Shown: positions 7,274-14,070 of the stretch, piece after piece
Layout of the letters: every line of letters starts with the position of its first letter
How positions within the stretch are numbered: the first letter of the stretch is position 1
From: Planctomycetaceae bacterium
GTDB taxonomy: Bacteria; Planctomycetota; Phycisphaerae; SM23-33
Assembly: GCA_021371965.1 (NCBI GenBank)
Contig: JAJFVE010000100.1
Coordinates: 1 to 18,877, forward strand
DNA: 18,877 nucleotides
Direction of reading: 5' to 3'
Translations under genes and position numbers: made by a program
Notes under the pieces: generated by a model
Databases searched by the model: none
The model's input: the letters and a program-made list of their open reading frames with translations, nothing else
What the model was told of the DNA's origin: nothing

Positions 7274-9484
7274 CTAAACGCGGAAGCGTTTCTGCACAAC
7301 CTGCGTCAATTCATGCCACCACTGGACAGCCAGGGGTTTGGCGGGCAGGGCGATTCTTGCGATCACGCGCTGGCGGGGCAGCAGGCGCAGGTCGCCGGAA
7401 GCATTTGGCACGATGCGCAGCTCGAAGAACGCCTGGGCGGCCGTGGTTCCCTGACGGTCGTCGGCCTTGGTCTGGACCGATCCGCCGGCGGCGTAGCCAA
7501 GAGCGGCCGAGGGCAGATTCTCTTGGGCACCCTTGAAGATCGACTCGATCTGCCCGATCATCGGCCGCCCGCCGACAGTCAGGTCCGGCTGGCCCTTGGG
7601 CCGCAGCTCGATATCGAGTTTCGGGTCGCTCTGCAGTTCGTTCATCAGCACGGCGGCGACATCCTGCTTGGCCACGGCCCGGATCACCATGCGGTCGAGG
7701 TCGGCGACGATCCCGATCTGTTTGTCGCGGCTGAGGAACGCCCCCTCGTAGCGCTCCAGATCAGGCGCCACCCACAGGCCGGCGATGGGCGCCTTGATCG
7801 TCAGCGAGGCCAGTTGCTCCTTCAGGTCGGCAATCTTCTTGTCCATCGCCTCGATCATCGCATCGAGCACCTGCACCTCGGCCGTGTTCTCCGTGCGGGC
7901 GATGGCCCGCTGGGTCTCCAGCACGTTGCGGTTGTGCCGGGTGGCCTGGAACTGGGCATCGAGTTCGGGGTTGACCAGCACCGCCAGCACCTGCCCTGCC
8001 ACGACCTTCTGACCCGGCGTTGCAGCGATGCGTTGCAGCACGCCCTCGGCGGCAGGATAGATCACTCGCATGGACCGCGGCTCGGTGACGCCCTCGACGC
8101 GTGCCGAGTCGCCGGTGCGCACCAGGCCCAGGCCGCCCGCCAGCAGCGCTACGGCCGCCAGCACGCTGATCGTCGCGCGCGGTCGCACGCGGGAGAGTTC
8201 GGTGCTGGTGGCCAGATAATGCACGAATTTGCCCAGCGGGGCAGCGACCCACGCCCCGGCGGCGGCGAGGGCCAGGATCGCCCCGACGAGAAATAGCTTG
8301 TCGGCGATGAACATCAGGATGCCCACGCAGATGACCACGCGGTAGGCCACTGAGGCCGGGCCGTAGAAGACGAACCACGCCTTCTCGCCGGCCGAGTGGG
8401 CGGGGTTGGTCAGGCCTTTGACGCCCCAGAGGTATCGCTTGACCATGTAGTAGAGGTACTGCTTCGAGCGGCCAGCGAGATTGGGGATCTCCAGCAGGTC
8501 CGAGAGGATGTAATAGCCGTCGTACCGCAGCAGCGGATTGGCGTTGAACAGCACCGTCGAGACCCCGGCGATGAACATGACGTTGTAGGCGATGGCGTTG
8601 ACCATCGTGGGCACGGGGCTGTACGTCATCGCCCAGACGATGGCCGCAATCGCCGCGGCGGCCAGCTCGACGAGCATGCCGCCGGCCCCGACGACCATGC
8701 GCTGCAGCTTGCTGCGAAGCGCCCAGGCGCTCGATGCGTCGACGTACGGCATGGGCGTGAAGATCAGCATCATCACGCCCATGGAGTGCACCTCGCCGCC
8801 GCCCCCGCCGGAGCGGCCGAACGTCTTGCAGGCAAACGCGTGGCCGAACTCGTGGAAGAGCTTGATGAAGATGAAGCTGGCGTACAGCAGCGGCAGGTTG
8901 GCCCCGTCGAGCACGCCGGCGCCGCGGCGGAACAGCTCGTCGCCACGCCCGGCCAGCAGGTAACCCGCCACGCCCAGCAGGGCGATCAAGATCACCGCCC
9001 CGGCCGGGCCAAAGAACCCGCCCAGCAGGCCGACCCAGCGGTCCAGGAAGTTGTTGGGGTCCAGCAGCGGGATTCGCACGAACAGCAGGTTGCTCATGAA
9101 GCCGCGCATCTCGCGCCCGACGCGCTGGTGGTAGCGGTTGAAGAGGCCCTTGGCGTCGGGGGGCACCTGGGCGGCCAGCAGATTGCTGGTGTAGAGTTGG
9201 CCCAGCAGCGAGATGACCTCGCCCTGCGTGGGGGCTTCGTCGCCGAGCTTGTCGCCGCAGATCTTCCAGGCCTGGTCGACCGTCCGCCGCCCGTCCAGCA
9301 ACCCTACCAGCATGTACGCCGGCTCGTTGAGACGGAAGAACTGGTTGCTCGATGGATCCTGCAGCACGTGCCACATCTGGCTACGGAAGAACTGGCGGCT
9401 GACCTGCACCGTCCCGCGCAGCCGCGGCGTCAGCGCCGACACGCGGTACCAGGACTCACTGAATGTCGGGCGTTGAATAGGCAT
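7274..9484 (-). CDS. PqqD-like / M50 site-2-type zinc protease / HlyD adaptor fusion
   Basis: A 736-residue membrane protein joining three modules. Residues ~28-110 resemble PqqD (MWHVLQDPSSNQFFRLNEPA ... LLDGRRTVDQAW ... VISLLGQLYTSNLL), a fold that binds peptide leaders in RiPP pathways. Residues ~150-425 are a multi-span M50 metalloprotease: HEFGH at 211-215 supplies the zinc-binding HExxH, and NPLLRYDGYY (316-325) holds the third-ligand Asp. A further span at ~437-455 leads to a HlyD-type periplasmic half with two lipoyl half-motifs (~472-505, ~560-592) around a helical hairpin and a beta-barrel region to ~712. The layout matches the putative peptide zinc metalloprotease (YydH-like) group. 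ATG at 9484 is preceded by GAGCGGAT. It lies between another adaptor and the SecA-like gene, so a role in processing or passing exported proteins across the envelope is inferred. Catalytic residues look intact. Confidence 0.9.
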   Translation of the reverse strand: MPIQRPTFSESWYRVSALTPRLRGTVQVSRQFFRSQMWHVLQDPSSNQFFRLNEPAYMLVGLLDGRRTVDQAWKICGDKLGDEAPTQGEVISLLGQLYTSNLLAAQVPPDAKGLFNRYHQRVGREMRGFMSNLLFVRIPLLDPNNFLDRWVGLLGGFFGPAGAVILIALLGVAGYLLAGRGDELFRRGAGVLDGANLPLLYASFIFIKLFHEFGHAFACKTFGRSGGGGGEVHSMGVMMLIFTPMPYVDASSAWALRSKLQRMVVGAGGMLVELAAAAIAAIVWAMTYSPVPTMVNAIAYNVMFIAGVSTVLFNANPLLRYDGYYILSDLLEIPNLAGRSKQYLYYMVKRYLWGVKGLTNPAHSAGEKAWFVFYGPASVAYRVVICVGILMFIADKLFLVGAILALAAAGAWVAAPLGKFVHYLATSTELSRVRPRATISVLAAVALLAGGLGLVRTGDSARVEGVTEPRSMRVIYPAAEGVLQRIAATPGQKVVAGQVLAVLVNPELDAQFQATRHNRNVLETQRAIARTENTAEVQVLDAMIEAMDKKIADLKEQLASLTIKAPIAGLWVAPDLERYEGAFLSRDKQIGIVADLDRMVIRAVAKQDVAAVLMNELQSDPKLDIELRPKGQPDLTVGGRPMIGQIESIFKGAQENLPSAALGYAAGGSVQTKADDRQGTTAAQAFFELRIVPNASGDLRLLPRQRVIARIALPAKPLAVQWWHELTQVVQKRFRV

Positions 9485-9516
9485 ATCCGCTCGCGGAAAT
9501 CACAAGCTCCAAGACT

Positions 9517-9633
9517 CAAACCACAAACAAAGAAGAACAACAGTAACGAACAAAATCTGAAACGGGTTCATCTGGTTCTTGTTTGTCTTCTTGTTGCTTA
9601 TCTTCTTGCAGTTTGTTTGGGTTTTGTGGTTTG
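9517..9633. repeat. AT-rich imperfect inverted repeat inside the export operon
   Basis: The 218-base gap between the two HlyD-type genes (9485-9702) is strikingly A/C-rich then T/G-rich. caaaccacaaa (9517-9527) pairs perfectly with tttgtggtttg (9623-9633), and the stretches just inside (agaagaacaac and ttgcttatcttctt) are imperfectly complementary, so a long hairpin is possible. Composition differs sharply from the flanking genes. I see no gene with its own ribosome site here; a 70-codon minus-strand frame (9500-9712) spanning it is low complexity and not convincing. Confidence 0.55.
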
Positions 9634-9702
9634 GGTTTTGGGATTTTCCGTCGTGGCTCTCCGTGCCTTCGGCCCTGCGCGCCACGGCACCTGGAACCTC
9701 TC

Positions 9703-11583
9703 TTACAACCATAACTTCATCCGGACCCAGTTCACCAGGCGCCGCGACCAGAGCCAGCCCAGACTCTTACGGCCGTGATCGATCTTGGCCACGCCGGTCA
9801 TGCCCGGGCGCAGCCACGGCGGGGTGCTGTACAGTTTCACGCGGACCTTGAAGACGTTGTCCTGCTCGGCGACCTCGGCCAGCGGGGTGATGCGCTCGAC
9901 AGTGAATGCGATTCGCTCCTGCGGGTACGACTCGGTGGCCAGCTCGCCGGTCTGGCCGATCTGCACGGGCGTGATCTGGTCTTCGCTGACGGACAGGTCG
10001 GCGTACAGGTCGTCGAGGGGCGCGACCTCGAACAGCACGTCGCGCCGCGAGACGGGAACGCCGATGCGCTTCTTGAGGTCGCCCACCAGCACCAGCCCGG
10101 CCACCGGAGATACGATGCGGGCCCGCTTGATCTGGTCGCCCAGCAGTTCGGCCTCGACGCCGGCGGCCTTGGCGTTCTCCTGGGCGATCTGCGCCTCGGC
10201 GGTCTTGCCCTGGGCCATCGCCACGTCGGCCTGCTTGGCGTACTTGGCCTGGTCGGTGACGGCCTTGCGGAGCTGGGCCTGGAGGTCCCGCGTCTCGAGC
10301 TGGGCCAGCACCGCCCCGGCCTCGACACGGCTGTCGGGCTCGACGAAGGTCTTTTCGAGATAGCCGTCAAAGGGCGCCGTGATGACCCGCCGCTGAGCGG
10401 CCTCGGTCACGAACGACGCCTGGGCCTGGTAGTCGCCCTGGACGAAGATCAGGCACAGCACGCCGGCCAGCACGCCCGCGGCCGCCAGCTTCGCCCACGT
10501 GTGCTTGGGACCGAGCATCTTGCCCATGCCGCGATAGACGCTCGATGCGATGCGGGCGCCGGCCCAGCGGTCGGTCTCGGCCAGGCCGATCAGCCTCGCC
10601 GCGCACAGGTCCAGCGCCAGGCGGATGGCCTCGGCCTCGGATAGCGTGAAGGGCTTCTCGAAATCTCGCTCGAGCACGACCACGGCCTGGGGATGCCCCG
10701 CTCGCCGCAGCGGCAGCGCCAGCACGGCGCTGGGGCCCTGGCGGCGGGCCAGTTCCCCGCAGGCGCGGCTGACGTAGCCGGCCTCGGGCGGCGTGGGATA
10801 CTGCACCTCGACGTCCTGGTCGATGCACTCCTCGGCCGCGGCCTCGATGTCCTGCACGAGCTTCATCTTGCGGCTGAACTTCTCGGTGTGGCTGGTGGCC
10901 TTGAGCTTGACGTAGCGCCCCTTGAGGAAGCCCAGCGACACGCGATGGCACTGCCAGCGCGCCGCCAATTCGTTACACAGGGCCATCGCCGTGGCGGCGA
11001 ATCGGTCGTGTGCGTTGGCGGCCGCCAGCACTTCCATCGCCCAGCGCAGGCGCGCGAAGTCGACCTCGCGGCGCTGCAGCGTCAGGCGCATCTCGTAAAG
11101 GCTCAGCAAGCTGCCGGAGAGTTCCAGCCGCTGCCGCGCCGCCGCCAGCACGCGCGTGTCAGAACTTTCGACCAGGAACGCCGCGACGCCCTGCCCGGGC
11201 CCGCCGGTAGAGACCGGCATCAGCACCAGATGCTGAGCCGCCGCCTCGCCGTAAAGCTCGCTGCCCTGGTGCAGGGCGTGGATGGACGTCTTGCCCTGCT
11301 CGATCACCGACGGGGCCACCTGCGCCGCCGTCGCCAGCCAGACCGGCGCGGCCGCCTTGGCCGAGGCCGGCGGCGGATAGATCGCCGCGATCTCGACAGC
11401 CCCCTCGGCCCCGCGACGTAGAATCGCCCCGCGCGAACAGCCGCTGACGCGGCACTGGGCAGCCAGCAGTTCCAGCAGGAACTGCTCGGGCGGACCGTCA
11501 AAATGCCGCAGTCGCTCGACCATGTCGAGCGTGCCGGCCGACTCGGCGCTGCCGATACTGGATTGGGTTTGGCTGGTGGTCAT
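9703..11583 (-). CDS. GAF-GAF-transmembrane-HlyD membrane-fusion protein
   Basis: A 626-residue protein with a cytoplasmic sensor half and a periplasmic adaptor half. Residues ~30-165 form a first, weaker GAF-like domain (PPEQFLLELLAAQCRVSGCS...LVLMPVSTGGPGQGVAAFLV). Residues ~180-335 form a clearer one (FAATAMALCNELAARWQCHR ... PSAVLALPLRRAGHPQAVVV ... LSEAEAIRLALDLCAARL). A single membrane span follows at ~364-382 (WAKLAAAGVLAGVLCLIFV). The rest is HlyD-like: lipoyl half-motifs at ~398-430 and ~488-520 around a helical hairpin, then beta-barrel strands ending WLRPGMTGVAKI. GAF domains usually bind small ligands or mediate dimers; which ligand is unknown. The ATG at 11583 lies 16 bases after the previous gene's stop, with AGGCG nearby, so the two are probably co-transcribed. 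A longer frame to 11664 would overlap that gene. No pump partner is encoded nearby. Confidence 0.87.
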   Translation of the reverse strand: MTTSQTQSSIGSAESAGTLDMVERLRHFDGPPEQFLLELLAAQCRVSGCSRGAILRRGAEGAVEIAAIYPPPASAKAAAPVWLATAAQVAPSVIEQGKTSIHALHQGSELYGEAAAQHLVLMPVSTGGPGQGVAAFLVESSDTRVLAAARQRLELSGSLLSLYEMRLTLQRREVDFARLRWAMEVLAAANAHDRFAATAMALCNELAARWQCHRVSLGFLKGRYVKLKATSHTEKFSRKMKLVQDIEAAAEECIDQDVEVQYPTPPEAGYVSRACGELARRQGPSAVLALPLRRAGHPQAVVVLERDFEKPFTLSEAEAIRLALDLCAARLIGLAETDRWAGARIASSVYRGMGKMLGPKHTWAKLAAAGVLAGVLCLIFVQGDYQAQASFVTEAAQRRVITAPFDGYLEKTFVEPDSRVEAGAVLAQLETRDLQAQLRKAVTDQAKYAKQADVAMAQGKTAEAQIAQENAKAAGVEAELLGDQIKRARIVSPVAGLVLVGDLKKRIGVPVSRRDVLFEVAPLDDLYADLSVSEDQITPVQIGQTGELATESYPQERIAFTVERITPLAEVAEQDNVFKVRVKLYSTPPWLRPGMTGVAKIDHGRKSLGWLWSRRLVNWVRMKLWL

Positions 11584-11599
11584 GGGCGCCTGCAATAAG

Positions 11600-12454
11600 T
11601 CAGTTGATATTGCCCTGAGCCGCCGCGGCCGGTTGAGTCGTCGCCGAGGCCGCCGCGGCCGCAAAGCTCACCGTCACGTGGTCGCCGCCGCCGCGAGACT
11701 GCGCGTTGGGAATCTCCACGCGGATGGTGCGGGTCTGGCTGGCCGCGTCGGCCACCGCCGCCACATAGATCACCTTGGACTCGACCACGCGACCGGCGCC
11801 GAAGTCCACCTTGGCCGCGTCGCCGAGCTTGATGGCCGCCGCCTGATCGACCGGAACCGGCGCGTCGGCCCAGAGCGGATCGATCACCACCAGCGTCATG
11901 ATCTTGGCCTGGAGGTCCACCGACTGGCCGACCTGGCCGATCACGTCCTCGACCTGCCCGTCAACGGGGCTGACGATGGACATGCGATCGAGCTGGGCCT
12001 GGGCTTCCTGGTACTTGAGGATGTCCTGGTCGTGCTCGACCTTCGCCAGCGACAGCGACAGCTCGCCGATGGTCACGTCGAGCCTGGCGTGCTCGTACTC
12101 GAACTTGCTGGCGACCTGCTTCTTGAAAAGTTCCTCGGTGCGGTCCAGGTCCACTCGCTTCTGGGCAAGCTGTGCCTCGGCGGCCTTGACGCGGGTCAGG
12201 TCCTCAGCCGAGGACCGAAGCTGCGCGGCCTTGAGCCGCTCCGCCGCATCGTCCAGCCGCACCAACAACTGCCCCTTCTTGACCGCCTGCCCGGCCTTGA
12301 CGGGAACCTCCGCAATGCGCCCCTGGACGACAAACGAAAGCGTGACATTATCCCGAGGCCGCGTGAGGGCCTGAATGCCCCGCTCCTGGGCCGTCGCGGC
12401 CGAGGCGGACAGAAACAGCGCGATCAACGTCAGAGTGATTCCATGTAGAGTCAA
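11600..12454 (-). CDS. Periplasmic adaptor (HlyD/RND membrane-fusion family), first gene of export operon
   Basis: A compact 284-residue adaptor of the type that bridges an inner-membrane transporter and an outer-membrane channel. Residues 1-22 are a signal peptide ending SASAATA. The first lipoyl half (VVQGRIAEVPVKAGQAVKKG, 42-61), a long helical hairpin (~70-156, with heptad-like Ala/Leu and charged residues), the second lipoyl half (MSIVSPVDGQVEDV, 158-171) and a beta-barrel region (~185-265) follow in normal order. The membrane-proximal domain seen in larger RND adaptors is short or missing, and the tail is Ala/Gln-rich. The start codon is TTG: GGAG lies eight bases upstream, while the nearby ATG (12457-12459) is in another frame and meets a stop at once. 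It heads four codirectional genes, but no RND or ABC pump follows. Confidence 0.88.
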   Translation of the reverse strand: MTLHGITLTLIALFLSASAATAQERGIQALTRPRDNVTLSFVVQGRIAEVPVKAGQAVKKGQLLVRLDDAAERLKAAQLRSSAEDLTRVKAAEAQLAQKRVDLDRTEELFKKQVASKFEYEHARLDVTIGELSLSLAKVEHDQDILKYQEAQAQLDRMSIVSPVDGQVEDVIGQVGQSVDLQAKIMTLVVIDPLWADAPVPVDQAAAIKLGDAAKVDFGAGRVVESKVIYVAAVADAASQTRTIRVEIPNAQSRGGGDHVTVSFAAAAASATTQPAAAAQGNIN

Positions 12455-12493
12455 GGCATGTTCTCCCCGGCATGAGGACCCATAACTATGCCT

Positions 12494-12524
12494 ATTGTAC
12501 TAAAAGCGCCCCCCGGAAGTTCAA
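12494..12524 (-). promoter_or_regulatory. Candidate promoter for the export operon
   Basis: On the minus strand TTGAAC (12519-12524) and TACAAT (12494-12499) are separated by 19 bases, a little long. It points at the TTG start at 12454. Its -35 overlaps the -35 of the divergent promoter described next. Confidence 0.35.
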
Positions 12525-12548
12525 TAGTTCTGATGCAGGCACTATACT
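12520..12548 (+). promoter_or_regulatory. Candidate promoter for the DUF3467 gene
   Basis: TATACT at 12543-12548 is a good -10; TTCAAT at 12520-12525, 17 bases upstream, is a weak -35. The coding start follows 40 bases later. The -35 overlaps that of the divergent export-operon promoter, so a single bound regulator could affect both. Confidence 0.35.
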
Positions 12549-12588
12549 AATTCAGTCCGCCACGGCAGCAATGAACAAGGAGAACAGC

Positions 12589-12927
12589 ATGCCCGATCAG
12601 AACGACTCACCCGCTGCCGCCGAGGCCGCGGCCCCGCAGGGCAAGGTGGCCTTGCGCGTGGACGAGCACGCGATGGCCACGGCGTACGCCAACGTGGTCC
12701 TCACCCACGCCAGCGAAGAGGACGTGATGCTGGACTTTGGCGTCAAGGGCGTGGCCCCGCCGCAGGATCCCAAGCAGCCCGAGGTCGTCCTGCAGATCAC
12801 CAACCGCGTGGTAATGAACTACTTCAGCGCCAAACGCCTGGCGATGGCCCTGTCGCAGATCATCCGCCGCTACGAAGACCAATTCGGCGAGATCGAACTC
12901 GACGCCGGCAAAAGAAAGCGATCCTAG
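12589..12927 (+). CDS. DUF3467 family protein
   Basis: A 112-residue, apparently cytoplasmic protein. After a disordered Ala/Pro-rich start it shows the DUF3467 pattern: AMATAYANVVLTHASEEDVM followed by LDFGVKG (an N...E..LDF core), then VVLQITNRVVMNYFSAKRLA (the R-[IV]-VM...AK.L helix entry), and IIRRYEDQFGEIEL at the end. The biochemical role of DUF3467 is not established. AAGGAG six bases before the ATG at 12589 fixes the start; an upstream ATG at 12571 and a longer frame from 12472 lack such a site. It is transcribed away from the four-gene export operon from a shared 134-base intergenic region, which suggests, but does not prove, a functional link. Confidence 0.85.
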   Translation: MPDQNDSPAAAEAAAPQGKVALRVDEHAMATAYANVVLTHASEEDVMLDFGVKGVAPPQDPKQPEVVLQITNRVVMNYFSAKRLAMALSQIIRRYEDQFGEIELDAGKRKRS

Positions 12928-12948
12928 ATCCTCGGTCCTCGATCCTCG
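12927..12948. repeat. Short direct repeat of gatcctcg
   Basis: gatcctcg occurs at 12927-12934 and 12941-12948 with gtcctc between, beginning at the last base of the DUF3467 stop codon. It is probably an iterated intergenic repeat in the 113-base convergent gap before the SecD-like gene. The GC-rich remainder of that gap holds only a weak hairpin and no clear terminator. Confidence 0.4.
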
Positions 12949-13040
12949 GGAAATGGCCGCGAACCGCGCGAACCCTTTTTGATTGAGAGGCCCCGCCTTC
13001 GGGCGCCATGGCCGGCGTTTTGGGCCCGCCATGTCCCGGA

Positions 13041-13976
13041 TCATCGACATGACTGTGCATGGGGTTCAATCTTTTCTTCCAGCAGCGGGGCCGGGCTGAT
13101 GGGAACGGGCAATGGTCCCACCTTCAGCACTTTCACCAGATCGTCGACCTCCGCCCTTGTAAACGTTCCAGTGATCTGGCCATGCTCTCGGATCGTGCTT
13201 TTGATAGTTGGCGCCGAATACATCTCGTCATCGAGCAGGATTGCCAGCGGCAAGTCGATATGCCGGCTGGTCAGGTCGCCGAACTTCGCGGCCCCGCGCT
13301 CATCGAAGGTGAAGTTTACGGCGGGTCTGCCCATTGCATCGCTGCCGAAAGCCGCACGGGCCAATTGCCATCTCCCGCTCAGCAGTGTGTCATTGGGAGC
13401 ATTGCCTGCCAGCAACACATGACGCACGCTGGACCCGTCATTCGCCTCAACCACCGAGCCCACGTTGATCAGCGTGCGATTGACTTTGAACCATTGCCAT
13501 CGGTCCCCTCGCTTGCGCCCCAGGCCGGCACCCTCGCTCATTAGCTGCCCCTTCAAGAGCCGCAGTTCATCGTCGGCAGGAGCCTTTCCCTCAGGAGATG
13601 CGGCGATGCGGAACTCGAGCTTGCCGCGGTGCATCGCCATCAACTTCTTCATCTCGTCCGGCTGGATCCAGTACTCCGTCTTGGGCGAGAACAGCCCCTT
13701 GGAAGAACGCGGCACGCGCACCTCGAAACGGTTGCCTTCAAGCTCTCGCCACTCCAGCCCCGCAATGCCGCTGGGGTCAACGCGCCTTTCCAAGGCCCCA
13801 AAGAGCGACTGCATCGTCTCGGGCGGATCTTCCGGTGCAAGCTCAACGGCGTAGACGAGCCTGTACCCGCCGAGTCGTGCGACGGTTTTGGGCTTGCTCG
13901 TGGAAACCACCAGGAAGACCAATGCCGCGACAAGGATAAGGATGCCAAACGCGATGAGCCATCGTTTGCCATGCAT
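13041..13976 (-). CDS. Truncated SecD-like protein (first membrane segment plus periplasmic P1 domain only)
   Basis: SecD with SecF uses the proton gradient to help pull proteins out of the Sec channel on the periplasmic side. This 311-residue product has an N-terminal membrane span (6-25), then the start of P1 (LFGALERRVDPSGIAGLEW, FEVRVPR) and a long C-terminal P1 match: GKLEFRI at 118-124, the LAGNAPNDTLLSGRW region, PAVNFTFDERGAAKFGDLTS (218-237), LAILLDDEMYSAPTI (244-258), GQITGTFTRAEVDDLVKVLK (266-285) and GPLPVPI. It stops (PAPLLEEKIEPHAQSCR) exactly where SecD enters its second membrane helix. The other frames downstream show no RND-type membrane domain, so this looks like a genuine short protein and not a fresh frameshift. 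ATG at 13976 has AAGGGG seven bases upstream; the ATG at 13982 is too close to it. Confidence 0.85.
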   Translation of the reverse strand: MHGKRWLIAFGILILVAALVFLVVSTSKPKTVARLGGYRLVYAVELAPEDPPETMQSLFGALERRVDPSGIAGLEWRELEGNRFEVRVPRSSKGLFSPKTEYWIQPDEMKKLMAMHRGKLEFRIAASPEGKAPADDELRLLKGQLMSEGAGLGRKRGDRWQWFKVNRTLINVGSVVEANDGSSVRHVLLAGNAPNDTLLSGRWQLARAAFGSDAMGRPAVNFTFDERGAAKFGDLTSRHIDLPLAILLDDEMYSAPTIKSTIREHGQITGTFTRAEVDDLVKVLKVGPLPVPISPAPLLEEKIEPHAQSCR

Positions 13977-14006
13977 TTGCATGCCCCTTTCGTTTAAAGG
14001 CCCTGT

Positions 14007-14035
14007 ATTATGTCCCTCAAGAACCGCGGCCGCAA
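14007..14035 (-). promoter_or_regulatory. Candidate promoter for the SecD-like gene
   Basis: On the minus strand TTGCGG (14030-14035), a 17-base spacer and CATAAT (14007-14012), about 30 bases before the start codon. Just upstream is a palindrome, cggtga-tt-tcaccg (14043-14056), lying between the divergent SecD-like and GH31-like genes and possibly an operator. Confidence 0.4.
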
Positions 14036-14070
14036 ATTGAATCGGTGATTTCACCGTGGAGACGCGATCT

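Noticed and set aside
5401..7536. A 711-codon open frame on the plus strand
   Set aside because: It lies antisense to the SecA-like gene, whose motifs are unmistakable; the product is Ala/Gly/Asp-rich shadow sequence caused by high GC.
7274..9484. RiPP biosynthesis cluster because of the PqqD-like domain
   Set aside because: No precursor peptide, radical-SAM, cyclase or ABC exporter gene is present nearby.
9500..9712. A 70-residue minus-strand peptide with a hydrophobic end
   Set aside because: It overlaps the 3' end of the GAF-HlyD gene and an AT-rich repeat; composition is Asn/Lys/Thr low complexity and no ribosome site is seen.
12472..12588. N-terminal extension of the DUF3467 protein
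   Set aside because: It would translate the promoter region and has no ribosome site; the ATG at 12589 has AAGGAG at ideal distance.
13041..13976. Frameshifted full-length SecD
   Set aside because: I read on past the stop toward 12928 in another frame and found no SecD membrane domain, and the convergent DUF3467 gene leaves no room.
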